Translations under genes and position numbers: made by a program | From: Geovibrio ferrireducens | GTDB lineage: Bacteria; Chrysiogenota; Deferribacteres; Deferribacterales; Geovibrionaceae | Length of the DNA stretch: 64,000 nucleotides | Direction of reading: 5' to 3' | Assembly (NCBI RefSeq): GCF_026226615.1 | Contig: NZ_JAJAPB010000010.1 | Location: 1-64,000, forward strand | Shown here: positions 26,224-34,148 of the stretch, piece after piece | Numbering within the stretch: position 1 is the first letter of the stretch | Layout of the letters: each line of letters begins with the position of its first letter | The notes under the pieces: generated by a model | Databases searched by the model: none | What the model was told of the DNA's origin: nothing | Seen by the model: the letters and a program-made list of their open reading frames with translations, nothing else

Positions 26224-26701
26224 AAGGCTTGAAAAGCTCATCACCAAGATGAAGTTTGAGTATGAGCAGTTTATACGGGGAACTATCAAGCTTCCGCCTG
26301 CCGCTGTTGAGCGGGAAATAAACAATATAGTCCAGAGCTACAACCGTAAGCCAATCACCAATACAACTATGCGTTTCAGGTTCAACAATCTTACAGCCCG
26401 CTTCCTTTCGCTCCGTCAGAAAATCCAGCGGGATTTAGGCATAAGGGACGGCTTTATAAAAGCTCCCGCCTTTCATGACGATGAGAGGGAAGTGAAAAAC
26501 TACAGCGAAAAGTTTATCAAAAAGCTTGAGGAACTGCCTGCAAACTATGATAAACAAAAGGTTCTTTCCGCTCTGAATGCGAAAATAAATGAGTTGAAAT
26601 CACAGGGATATGCTGATATTGATGTTTCTCTGGAAATTGAAAACGGAAAACCCCGCTTGAGGATAATAACCAAAGATGAAAAAAAAACTTTTCAGGATTG
26701 A
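26192..26701 (+). CDS. Coiled-coil protein of the MXAN_5187 C-terminal type
   Basis: 169 residues, mostly helical and charged, no signal peptide. The N-terminal part (REDIERLEKLITKMKFEYEQF, then FNNLTARFLSLRQ) resembles proteins annotated as MXAN_5187 C-terminal domain, function unknown. The C-terminal part (KVLSALNAKINELKSQGYADIDVS) is a second conserved-looking module. It overlaps both neighbours and so belongs to the lptFG-containing transcript. Confidence 0.65.
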   Translation: MDPKTVREDIERLEKLITKMKFEYEQFIRGTIKLPPAAVEREINNIVQSYNRKPITNTTMRFRFNNLTARFLSLRQKIQRDLGIRDGFIKAPAFHDDEREVKNYSEKFIKKLEELPANYDKQKVLSALNAKINELKSQGYADIDVSLEIENGKPRLRIITKDEKKTFQD

Positions 26702-26963
26702 CTTCATAAACGCCGCCAAGGAAAACCTCACCATCCACGCATCAAAAGTGAACCCTTCCTCCTTTCTGGGGCTCATAGAGGTGACGGATATAGTCTTTAT
26801 GGACTCCTCCGACATTATTCTCAACCCGCAGGATGACAAAATAAAAAAAGAATTTAAGAATGTTGAGCGCACCTTTCTGCCGCTAAACTCCATAATCAGG
26901 ATAGACGAAGTGATTCTGGAAAAAGAGACCCCTGTCATACGCCTGTACGAAAAGCAGGACTGA
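26676..26963 (+). CDS. DUF1820-family small protein
   Basis: 95 residues. The pattern RIDFINA near the start, SSFLGLIEVTDIVF in the middle and ERTFLPLNSIIRIDEV near the end is that of DUF1820, short cytoplasmic proteins of unknown function found widely in Proteobacteria. Overlaps the preceding gene by 26 bases and precedes lptF by 8. Confidence 0.8.
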   Translation: MKKKLFRIDFINAAKENLTIHASKVNPSSFLGLIEVTDIVFMDSSDIILNPQDDKIKKEFKNVERTFLPLNSIIRIDEVILEKETPVIRLYEKQD

Positions 26964-26971
26964 AAGCATAT

Positions 26972-28021
26972 ATGAACACTCTGCAAAGATACATAATCAG
27001 AGAGATAGTGCCGCTTTTCATATTCGGCAACGCTCTCTTTGTTGTTTTTCTTTTACTTGAAAAACTCATCAACCTTGCAGATCTGTTTTTTACCAAAAAT
27101 GTACCCGGCCTGCTGATAACGCAGACTGTCATATACTACCTCCCCTCATTTCTCATGATAACCATCCCCACATCCGCACTCATGGCGAGCATGGTCGGAT
27201 TCGGCAGAATGTCCTCCGATTCGGAAATAACTGTAATGAAAGCCGCAGGAGCAGGCGGCAGATTCTTCCTCAAACCGGCTGCGGCTGTCGGCGTGGGCGC
27301 CTTTCTTTTTGCCCTTGTTATGAGCGTTTATCTTATGCCTTTGGGGAGCAGTCTTGCCATAAACAACCTTACTAAAATAGCAAAGAGCATATCCGTGAAG
27401 GATATGAAAGAAAACGAAATGTACGATGAAATACCCGGACTCCTGTTTTACGCCGATAAAAGACCGGATGACAACGAGTTCGGAAAAATCGTGGTGATAG
27501 ATAAAAACACAGGCACAATCATAACCGCAGAGACAGGAGCCATTGTGCCGTCAGAGGAATCCGCCCTTGTTATGAACTTCTCAAACGGGCGCGTTGTGGC
27601 GGAAACCGCGGGTGAGGAAAGAACTGTGGTACGCTTCGGAAGCATGGCTATGAACCTCCCTTTTGAGCTTAAGGATAAGTTCAGCAAAAGGGATGAATAT
27701 TTCATGACCATGACAGAACTGGCGGAGAGCTTCGGTGAGCACGTCAACTACAGGTTTGAGTTTTCAAAACGCCTTGCGCTTCCTGTTGCCGGGCTCCTTA
27801 TGGGTATTCTCGGCATGTCGCTGGGCATATTCTTCCACCGTTCAGGACGCTCCATAGGCATACCGCTTTCTCTGGGGCTTACTCTTTTTTACTATATGAT
27901 ATTCTTCACATCGCTGAACCTTGCCCGCGCAGGGGTAATTGACGGTTTTTTTGCTCCGTGGATAGCTAATATATTCTTCACTTTCGTTACAATGTTCATG
28001 GCCTACAGGGTGCTGAAATGA
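26972..28021 (+). CDS. lptF: LPS export ABC transporter permease LptF
   Basis: 349 residues with the YjgP/YjgQ layout: three N-terminal membrane helices, a large periplasmic beta-jellyroll domain (about 125-255) and three C-terminal helices. N-terminus LQRYIIREIVPLFIFGNALF. With LptG and the LptB ATPase (not in the window) it extracts lipopolysaccharide from the inner membrane. The next start overlaps its stop (ATGA), as usual for lptF-lptG. Confidence 0.92.
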   Translation: MNTLQRYIIREIVPLFIFGNALFVVFLLLEKLINLADLFFTKNVPGLLITQTVIYYLPSFLMITIPTSALMASMVGFGRMSSDSEITVMKAAGAGGRFFLKPAAAVGVGAFLFALVMSVYLMPLGSSLAINNLTKIAKSISVKDMKENEMYDEIPGLLFYADKRPDDNEFGKIVVIDKNTGTIITAETGAIVPSEESALVMNFSNGRVVAETAGEERTVVRFGSMAMNLPFELKDKFSKRDEYFMTMTELAESFGEHVNYRFEFSKRLALPVAGLLMGILGMSLGIFFHRSGRSIGIPLSLGLTLFYYMIFFTSLNLARAGVIDGFFAPWIANIFFTFVTMFMAYRVLK

Positions 28022-29103
28022 AAAAATTCCATGTATATTTCATAAAACAGTTTCTGAAACTGGCATTTTTTATCCTGTTCTTTGTGGTGATCCTGAACAT
28101 CGTGGCCAATACTTCCATGCATACAAAACTGATGGCAAAGCATAATATATCGTTCATCTCGCTTCTTATTTTTGAATCAATAGAGCTTCCCAGCGCCATA
28201 TACGAATCAATGCCTATGGCGCTTGCCATAACCACAATGGCCACGATAATCATGATGATACGCAGCAACGAACTTCTGGCCTATGTAAGCCTCGGCGGAA
28301 GACTGCGCGACCTGCTGTTCCCTATGCTGGGGATAGGTGTTGTTGTTTTCGGCATACTCATGTTCATGGCGGACAGGATTAACCCGTGGGTGGAAAACAC
28401 CAGAAAGAAATACGAAACCGAGCAGTTTGACAGACAGCCATACGTAACCAAGGGCAAGCTCACCGATGTCTGGATGAAGGACGGTGAAGAAGGCTTCGTG
28501 CATATGGAGCTTGTTGACCCCATCAACCGTGAGTTTTTTGATGTGACATTCTACAGGATGGATGACTCCTTTGAGATAGACAGAGTGACAAGCATAAAGG
28601 ATGCAAGGCCAAGGGGCGACAAATGGGAACTCACGGATATTAAAGTTTACGATATAAAACCGAGACCTGAGCTCATCCATGTTTTTGACAACAATACAGT
28701 CGAATCCCGCCTGTTCTCAGATCTTGCAGATCTCCCTGTAAACAAGCCTAAGTTTCTCTCTCTGGGAGAGCTTTCCAAGATTATAAAGGTGCTGAAAAAG
28801 CAGAAGCTTAATGCCGCTGCTTACGAACTTATGGTGTTCAAAAGCTATGGTCACGCGGTAAGCGCTGTGATCATCATGTTTCTCGTTTTTCCCGTCTGCG
28901 TGAATTTCAGCAGACACTCCTCATACATCCTCAGCGCTGTGAACGCACTGGCTCTGGCTGTGGCATACTGGCTGTCAGTAAGCTCCTTCCAGTCACTGGG
29001 CAAAACAGGCGTTATGTCGCCCCTGACGGTCAGCATAATTCCGAATGTGCTGTTTCTTGCTGTTGCGATATTCCTTGTTTACCGCAGGGAAACCGCCTCT
29101 TAA
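28018..29103 (+). CDS. lptG: LPS export ABC transporter permease LptG
   Basis: 361 residues with the same 3 + jellyroll + 3 helix layout as LptF. The segment ESMPMALAITTMATIIMMIRSNELLA is the coupling-helix region. Functions as a heterodimer with LptF. Overlap of 4 bases with lptF. No terminator is evident before leuB, which has its own promoter. Confidence 0.9.
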   Translation: MKKFHVYFIKQFLKLAFFILFFVVILNIVANTSMHTKLMAKHNISFISLLIFESIELPSAIYESMPMALAITTMATIIMMIRSNELLAYVSLGGRLRDLLFPMLGIGVVVFGILMFMADRINPWVENTRKKYETEQFDRQPYVTKGKLTDVWMKDGEEGFVHMELVDPINREFFDVTFYRMDDSFEIDRVTSIKDARPRGDKWELTDIKVYDIKPRPELIHVFDNNTVESRLFSDLADLPVNKPKFLSLGELSKIIKVLKKQKLNAAAYELMVFKSYGHAVSAVIIMFLVFPVCVNFSRHSSYILSAVNALALAVAYWLSVSSFQSLGKTGVMSPLTVSIIPNVLFLAVAIFLVYRRETAS

Positions 29104-29130
29104 GTTAAACCTCGCCAAAGTATATTTATT

Positions 29131-29159
29131 TTGACTTTACCTGACCAATCATGTATTTT
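29131..29159 (+). promoter_or_regulatory. Sigma-70 type promoter of leuB
   Basis: TTGACT (29131-29136), 17-base spacer, TATTTT (29154-29159). The leader is about 25 bases long and carries GAGGAGGA before the ATG; there is no room for a leader-peptide attenuator. Confidence 0.65.
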
Positions 29160-29191
29160 GAACATTCAATAATCATTGAGGAGGAACAGGC

Positions 29192-30268
29192 ATGCATAAA
29201 ATTGCGGTATTGCCCGGCGACGGCATAGGTCCGGAGGTAATGAAACAGGCCATCAAAGTTCTCGGAAAAATTTCAGAAAAATATAATACAAAATTTGAGT
29301 TCAGCTTCGCCGATGTAGGCGGAATAGCCATAGATAACCACGGAACCCCCCTGCCCGAATCAACACTGAAGCTCTGCGAAGCATCGGAGGCTATCCTCTT
29401 CGGTTCAGTGGGCGGCCCTAAATGGGAGAACCTTCCCCCTGCTCAGCAGCCGGAGAGAGGCGCTCTTCTCCCTCTGAGAAAGCACTTCGGTCTCTTTGCC
29501 AACCTTCGCCCGGTGAAAATTTTCAAAGCGCTTATAGATTCAAGCTCACTTAAAAACTCACTCATCCCCGACGGTCTGGACATTGTTTTCTTCCGTGAGC
29601 TCACCGGCGGAATCTATTTCGGTCAGCCGAAGGAAATAAGCGAAGACAGACAGAGCGCCAGAGACACCATGCTTTATACAGTGCCTGAGGTAGAGCGCAT
29701 AGCAAGACAGGCTTTTGAAGCCGCCAGAATGCGCGGGAAGAAGGTGACAAGTGTGGATAAGGCGAATGTTCTCATGACAAGCGTGCTCTGGAGAGAAACA
29801 GTCACAAGGCTTCACAAAGAGGAGTATTCCGATGTGGAGCTTGCTCATATGTATGTGGACAATGCCGCAATGCAGCTCGTGCGCTACCCCTCACAGTTTG
29901 ACGTTATCGTTACAGAAAACATGTTCGGCGATATTCTCAGCGATGAAGCGGCAATGCTCACAGGATCTCTTGGTATGCTTCCTTCCGCCTCACTTAATGA
30001 GGACGGATTCGGACTTTATGAACCCATCGGCGGCACAGCCCCGGACATAGCCGGACAGAACATAGCAAACCCCATAGCACAGATTATGTCAGCGGCGCTG
30101 ATGCTCCGCTACAGCTTCAAAATGGACGATGCTGCAAGCAACATAGAAAAAGCTATCGAAACCCTCCTCTCAGAAGGCATAAGAACCCGCGACATCTACA
30201 TCGACGGTCAGGGACAAAAACTCGTCAACACCGATGAAATTGGTGACTTGATAGTAAGCAGGATATAA
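29192..30268 (+). CDS. leuB: 3-isopropylmalate dehydrogenase
   Basis: 358 residues. Third step of leucine synthesis, NAD-dependent oxidative decarboxylation. Visible: [21 protein letters not shown], the substrate-binding arginines in [41 protein letters not shown] (metal-binding Asp) and [17 protein letters not shown] (NAD-binding loop). The other leucine genes are not adjacent, so leuB is separated from leuACD here. Confidence 0.96.
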   Translation: MHKIAVLPGDGIGPEVMKQAIKVLGKISEKYNTKFEFSFADVGGIAIDNHGTPLPESTLKLCEASEAILFGSVGGPKWENLPPAQQPERGALLPLRKHFGLFANLRPVKIFKALIDSSSLKNSLIPDGLDIVFFRELTGGIYFGQPKEISEDRQSARDTMLYTVPEVERIARQAFEAARMRGKKVTSVDKANVLMTSVLWRETVTRLHKEEYSDVELAHMYVDNAAMQLVRYPSQFDVIVTENMFGDILSDEAAMLTGSLGMLPSASLNEDGFGLYEPIGGTAPDIAGQNIANPIAQIMSAALMLRYSFKMDDAASNIEKAIETLLSEGIRTRDIYIDGQGQKLVNTDEIGDLIVSRI

Positions 30269-30277
30269 CAGCGTAAA

Positions 30278-30425
30278 CACTCCCACGGATGGGAGTGCGC
30301 CGTGCAGAGCAAAACCGCCGCTTTGATTTCGGCGGTTTCTGTACCAAGGCTTGCTGGAAAGCCGCATTCATTGCGGCGCGAGCGGTTCAGCCGGACGACA
30401 GGATGTGCGTCCGGCGATATTAAGA
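30278..30425 (+). repeat. Modular hairpin element, expanded copy (copy e)
   Basis: P1 CACTCCC/GGGAGTG with loop ACGGAT (30278-30297), core L beginning CGCCGTGCAGAGCAAA, P2 AAACCGCCG/CGGCGGTTT (30312-30338), an unmatched 22-base link, an extra hairpin GCCGCA/TGCGGC (30361-30377), GCGAGCGGTT in place of core R, and P3 CCGGACG/CGTCCGG (30391-30414). The tail is not recognisable. The stems are again unique in sequence and pair perfectly. Confidence 0.65.
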
Positions 30426-30435
30426 ATGACGATTA

Positions 30436-30465
30436 CCGCTCCCTTACCGGACAAGCAGGGAGCGG
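30436..30465. repeat. Perfect inverted repeat downstream of leuB
   Basis: CCGCTCCCT (30436-30444) and AGGGAGCGG (30457-30465), loop of 12 bases, no T tract. May be part of the same repeat nest. Confidence 0.5.
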
Positions 30466-30676
30466 CAGCCGGCACAGTTTTCGTAATTCTTCTTTTCGAA
30501 GCGTCATTATTGCAATAACCCCTCTGCGGGGCACTTCGTACCGAAGAAAACAGAAACTTTCCAAGCTATTACGGGCAAAGTCAATATACACTTTGAAACA
30601 TATGACGCACAACTACCCGAACGGGTAGGACAGATTCATATTTTATTTAATAAAAGTATAATCTATTAACATCTTC

Positions 30677-31597
30677 TCAGGTCAGGCTCCACATTGCACC
30701 GTGAGCACCCACGGAAGGCTCCATGTTATGCTGAAAAATCTTTCTCACTGCGTTTCTCACCACATTAACCTCCGGGTCGTCACTGCGCCCTTTCAGCCAG
30801 CCGAGGCACAGTTTTACAGGGACTATGCCGTCCTTCCAGATAACAAGCCTGCCCTCTTTTTCAAGCTGTCTGGCTCTTTCCAGACGAAGCATCCCCAGTC
30901 CGTGACCGTCAAGCACAAGCTCCCTTATCACGTATTCATCCTCGCAGTTGATCGCCTGTTTGATTTTAAGCCCCAGAGCCTCAAACTTGGAGAGGACAGC
31001 TATATAAAACGGGCATCCGTAACCAGCCCAAACCCATGGTGTTCCGGCTATTTCCTGCCATGAACTCTTCCCTTCGAGAAAATCAGCCGTTCCGGCTATG
31101 CAGATTTCCGCATCCTCCAGAACCTCATATTCTATTTCGCTGCTTATGGGGTGATGATAGAAGAAACTTGCATCCAGCATTCTGCGTTTCAGCATATCCT
31201 CCGTGTCTACACTCTGACAGGCCATTAGGATCACATTCAGTTCAGGATATTCCAGAGCGATAAGCCTTGAGATCTCACTCACCCGCAGGAAGGCGGGTTC
31301 AGTGTTTATGCCGACAGTAACATCGCCAATAACCGTATCGCCCAGCATGTTCGCTTTGCGTTTCATTTCATCAGCCGCTTTAAGAATTTCCTGAGCATGG
31401 GTGAGAAGCACTCTCCCCTTATCGTTCAGTTCCATCCCTCTGGAGTTGCGCGTAAAGAGTTCAAGCCCCAGCTCGTCCTCAAGACTTTTAATCTGAGTAC
31501 TGAGCGCAGACTGGCTTATATTAAGGCTTCCGGCGGCTTTAGTGAGGTTTTTCATTTCCGCGATAACGGCAAAGGATTTCAGCTGGTAAAGCTCCAT
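30677..31597 (-). CDS. LysR-family transcriptional regulator
   Basis: 306 residues from ATG 31597 (ACGGAGA 7 bases upstream; the longer frame adds a non-homologous Lys-rich lead). HTH at about 1-60 (LKSFAVIAEMKNLTKAAGSLNISQSALSTQIKSLE split over two lines in the family profile), then a periplasmic-binding-like effector domain (about 90-295). The inducer is unknown and no divergent target operon is adjacent: the divergent neighbour is the small DUF2917 gene at 31754. Confidence 0.9.
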   Translation of the reverse strand: MELYQLKSFAVIAEMKNLTKAAGSLNISQSALSTQIKSLEDELGLELFTRNSRGMELNDKGRVLLTHAQEILKAADEMKRKANMLGDTVIGDVTVGINTEPAFLRVSEISRLIALEYPELNVILMACQSVDTEDMLKRRMLDASFFYHHPISSEIEYEVLEDAEICIAGTADFLEGKSSWQEIAGTPWVWAGYGCPFYIAVLSKFEALGLKIKQAINCEDEYVIRELVLDGHGLGMLRLERARQLEKEGRLVIWKDGIVPVKLCLGWLKGRSDDPEVNVVRNAVRKIFQHNMEPSVGAHGAMWSLT

Positions 31598-31753
31598 ATC
31601 AGTCTCCGTTCTGTTTTTTCGAACGCTGTGATTGAAAAGCAATATTTGTTTTATCTGTTTTTCAGTGATATTTAAGCACATCAGAAGTTACCGGTCAATA
31701 AGTTTGGATAACGTATATTCTGTTATAATGAACGCTTTAGGGAGTAGTGCGCC

Positions 31754-31978
31754 ATGAAAGGAAAAAGCCTTAGAATGTCTTTGGGAAAGGACAAGCTTGT
31801 ATCACTTAACGGCATTAAAAAGGCCAGCCTTATCTGTGAGCAGGGAAAGCTGTGGATAACCGGAACCAGGGAAGGTGATATTGTTGTGAAAAGCGGCGAA
31901 AAAGTAAGCCTGCTCCCCCTGCACAGCCTGGTTATTCAGGGCGGCGCGGAATCTATGTTCTCTATGGAAATAAACTGA
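31754..31978 (+). CDS. DUF2917-like small protein
   Basis: 74 residues, beta-rich. The pattern KASLICEQGKLWITGTREGDIVV followed by SGEKVSLLPLHSLVIQG resembles DUF2917, a short single-domain family with a cupin-like strand order and unknown function. Divergent from the LysR gene with 156 bases between the starts, so it is a candidate target of that regulator. A terminator follows. Confidence 0.7.
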   Translation: MKGKSLRMSLGKDKLVSLNGIKKASLICEQGKLWITGTREGDIVVKSGEKVSLLPLHSLVIQGGAESMFSMEIN

Positions 31979-31979
31979 C

Positions 31980-32001
31980 GGAACAGATTCAGACCTGTTC
32001 C
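31980..32001 (+). terminator. Hairpin after the DUF2917 gene
   Basis: GGAACAG (31980-31986), 8-base loop, CTGTTCC (31995-32001), then TTAATT. It starts 2 bases after the stop codon; T tract poor, so a weak terminator or mRNA 3'-end stabiliser. Confidence 0.45.
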
Positions 32002-32047
32002 TTAATTACGGCTCCTGTTTCAGGTTTACCCCTGAAATAACAATAGA

Positions 32048-32081
32048 AGCGGGGAGATGCTGAAGACTCCCCGCTTTTTTT
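32048..32081 (+). terminator. Intrinsic terminator of the DUF2917 transcript
   Basis: AGCGGGGAG (32048-32056), 10-base loop, CTCCCCGCT (32067-32075), followed by TTTTTT. Confidence 0.9.
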
Positions 32082-32098
32082 ATGCGGTAAACACGGGT

Positions 32099-32272
32099 GA
32101 AGCAATCTCTAGGTATATTCGGAGACTGCTTCGTCGCTTGAACTCCTCGCAGTGACACAGCAGTGCGTCATTCTGAGGCTTTAGCCGAAGAATCTCTCAA
32201 TATTATTTCACGGCCAAATCCCTTCCATCAAGCTGTTGAGACTCTTCACCTACGGTTCAGAGTGACATTGAA
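32099..32272. repeat. Two small inverted-repeat elements side by side
   Basis: Bases 32099-32158 are most of a type-M element in inverted orientation: GAAGCAATCTC, GAGACTGCTTC and the 16-base end shared exactly with 1208-1223, but one terminus is missing. Bases 32164-32272 form a second element with ends GCGTCATTCTGA and TTCAGAGTGAC (near-complementary) and inner arms GAAGAATCTC (32187-32196) and GAGACTCTTC (32238-32247). No coding capacity. Confidence 0.65.
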
Positions 32273-32299
32273 TACGTTGTGAAAGTTCTATGATTTTTT

Positions 32300-32342
32300 T
32301 CTATTTCTTTCCCAGTTCCTCTGAACGCTTAGTCGCTTCTTC
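32300..32342 (-). pseudogene. Duplicate 3' end of proC
   Basis: Read in frame on the minus strand it encodes EEATKRSEELGKK and a TAG stop, exactly the end of ProC at 32453-32494. Six of the 13 codons differ (Glu, Ser, Glu, Glu, Leu, Gly) and every difference is silent. It has no start and is separated from proC by the hairpin element. Confidence 0.9.
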
Positions 32343-32452
32343 TGTTTTGATAATCCAAAATTTACCATCCATGGAAATTTTGGATACACGCTCGCGCCGT
32401 GGTAAACACGGCTTCGCTACGCACGGCGCGATTCCGTCATGGAATCGCAGGT
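32343..32452 (-). repeat. Modular hairpin element, full copy (copy d)
   Basis: In element orientation (minus strand): P1 CGATTCC/GGAATCG with loop ATGAC (32447-32429), core L CGCCGTGCGTAGCGAAG (32428-32412), P2 CCGTG/CACGG (32411-32397), core R CGCGAGCGTGT (32396-32386), P3 ATCCAAAATTT/AAATTTTGGAT with loop CCATGGATGGT (32385-32353), tail TATCAAAACAGAA. P1 is 5 bases from the proC stop. Confidence 0.85.
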
Positions 32453-33265
32453 CTATTTCTTCCCAAGCTCTTCCGAACGCTTAGTCGCTTCCTCAACAGC
32501 GTCAATGACAGCGGCGGAGAAGCCGCCTTTTTCAAGCATGTGGACGCCCACAATGGTTGTTCCGCCGGGGGATGTAACCATATCCTTAAGTGCCATGGGA
32601 TGTTCCCCTGTTTCCAGTACAAGCTTAGCGGAACCGTAAACAGTCTGCGCAGCAAGCATACGGGAAGTTTCGCGGCTTAACCCTAGCTTCACGCCCGCAT
32701 CGGAAAGAGCCTCTATAAACTTGAAAACATAAGCAGGGCCGCTACCGGAGAGACCCGTCACAGCGTCCATATATTTTTCCTCTATCACAGCCACCTTGCC
32801 CACAGAGCAGAAAAGCTTGTCCGCGATCTCAAGTTCCGGCTTTCCGGCATATTTCCCGGCGCAGATAGCTGAGGAACCTTCTCCCACAAGTGCGGGGGTA
32901 TTGGACATAACCCTTATGACCCGAAGCCCGCTGAGGTAATGCTCGAAAAACTCGGTTTTCACACCGGCCGCAATGGAAATAAGCAGCTTTTCCTTGAGGA
33001 ACTGGCTTATCTCATCCATAACGTACTTAGCTACCTGCGGTTTTACGCAGATCATTATAATATCGCTCTTTTTCGCGACCGCTATATTATCGGTGGTGAT
33101 GGTGATATTCAGCGATTTGCTTAAATCTTCAAATCTCGATGGTTCCGGGTCAGATGCCATAATGTTTTCAGGTGGTACAAGACCGGAGTTCACAAGCCCT
33201 TTCATCAATGCAAACGCCATGTTTCCTGCCCCGATAAACCCGATCTTTCTGTTACTTAATGACAT
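32453..33265 (-). CDS. proC: Pyrroline-5-carboxylate reductase
   Basis: 270 residues. Last step of proline synthesis. N-terminal NAD(P)-binding GAGNMAFALMKGLV; C-terminal dimerisation domain with the ProC signature GLSGSGPAYVFKFIEALSDAGVKLGL and TSPGGTTIVGVHMLEKGG. Overlaps the upstream hydrolase by 14 bases and is last in its operon. Its final 13 codons recur in recoded form beyond the adjacent hairpin element. Confidence 0.96.
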   Translation of the reverse strand: MSLSNRKIGFIGAGNMAFALMKGLVNSGLVPPENIMASDPEPSRFEDLSKSLNITITTDNIAVAKKSDIIMICVKPQVAKYVMDEISQFLKEKLLISIAAGVKTEFFEHYLSGLRVIRVMSNTPALVGEGSSAICAGKYAGKPELEIADKLFCSVGKVAVIEEKYMDAVTGLSGSGPAYVFKFIEALSDAGVKLGLSRETSRMLAAQTVYGSAKLVLETGEHPMALKDMVTSPGGTTIVGVHMLEKGGFSAAVIDAVEEATKRSEELGKK

Positions 33266-34148
33266 CTATCCACTCCTTAATCTCAGCGAACATTACATCT
33301 CTGTGCGGATTTTTTTCACCGCACAGGGCATGGTAGCCGCTGTCATCATTCTCAAAATACACAGCCTTCTTATCCTGACTGCTAATCCGCCCGAAAAACT
33401 CTTCCGATGCCTCGGCTCGGACTACCTTGTCGCCCAGATGCTGAAACATCAAAACAGGCACTTTTATCTTCTCTGCAAGGGGTGCTGTGTATTCGGTGAA
33501 CATTATAAGCTGGTGCACCCCTTCCATAGGATATTTATTATAGAAGAATTTCTGCTCGTCCGCCTCAATATTCTTTTTATCGTACTTCTTAAAATATTTC
33601 ACATAAGGCACAAAGGCCGAAAGCGGATTCTTTATCCTTATACAGGGCGCAAGGAGCACAAGCCCGTCCGCCCCGCAGTTAACCACAGTGTTCACAGCAA
33701 TGAGTCCGCCCATGCTCTGACCTGCGACAATCACCTTATCACAGTTATTCTTAAGCAGGAAGTAGCCGTATTTAACGGATTCATACCAGTCCTCATAGGT
33801 GAGCTGATTGAGATTGGCCGGGTCTGACCCATGCCCGGCGACCCTTGCAAGATAAACCGTGAAACCTTCCTTATGCAGGTATTCCGCCAGAGGCAGAAGC
33901 TCATAAGGCGCTCCGGTAAAGCCGTGTATAAGCAGAACACCCGTCCTGCCGCCTTTATACAGCTTAGGGTAGTTCTCATTTTCCTTCACTATTTCAGATT
34001 CGGCGCGTTTATAGTCCATCACCTCAAGCTCATAATCCTGAACCCCTTTGAGATTCACAAACGGCCTGAGGGTTATAAGCTTTGACCTGCCCATGAAAAA
34101 AAGCCCGACAGCAGCAAGACAGACAGCAATAACAATGAGGAGTTTCAT
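33252..34148 (-). CDS. Membrane-anchored alpha/beta hydrolase (carboxylesterase/monoacylglycerol lipase-like)
   Basis: 298 residues. An N-terminal membrane helix (about 2-20) anchors the protein. Oxyanion motif LLIHGFTGAPYE, nucleophile elbow GQSMGG, acidic residue in HLGDKVV and catalytic His in SGYHAL: all of the triad is present. Resembles the Est30/YvaK carboxylesterase group. The substrate is unknown. Coupled by overlaps to both neighbours. Confidence 0.85.
   Translation of the reverse strand: MKLLIVIAVCLAAVGLFFMGRSKLITLRPFVNLKGVQDYELEVMDYKRAESEIVKENENYPKLYKGGRTGVLLIHGFTGAPYELLPLAEYLHKEGFTVYLARVAGHGSDPANLNQLTYEDWYESVKYGYFLLKNNCDKVIVAGQSMGGLIAVNTVVNCGADGLVLLAPCIRIKNPLSAFVPYVKYFKKYDKKNIEADEQKFFYNKYPMEGVHQLIMFTEYTAPLAEKIKVPVLMFQHLGDKVVRAEASEEFFGRISSQDKKAVYFENDDSGYHALCGEKNPHRDVMFAEIKEWIDVIK

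Larger units (their letters stand above)
30269..30676. other. Gene-free stretch with repeats
   Basis: Nine bases after the leuB stop begins a modified modular element (30278-30425). It is followed by a perfect 9-base stem (30436-30465), then about 210 bases with short hairpins (for example CCCC/GGGG near 30520) but no repeat or gene that I recognise. Confidence 0.75.
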
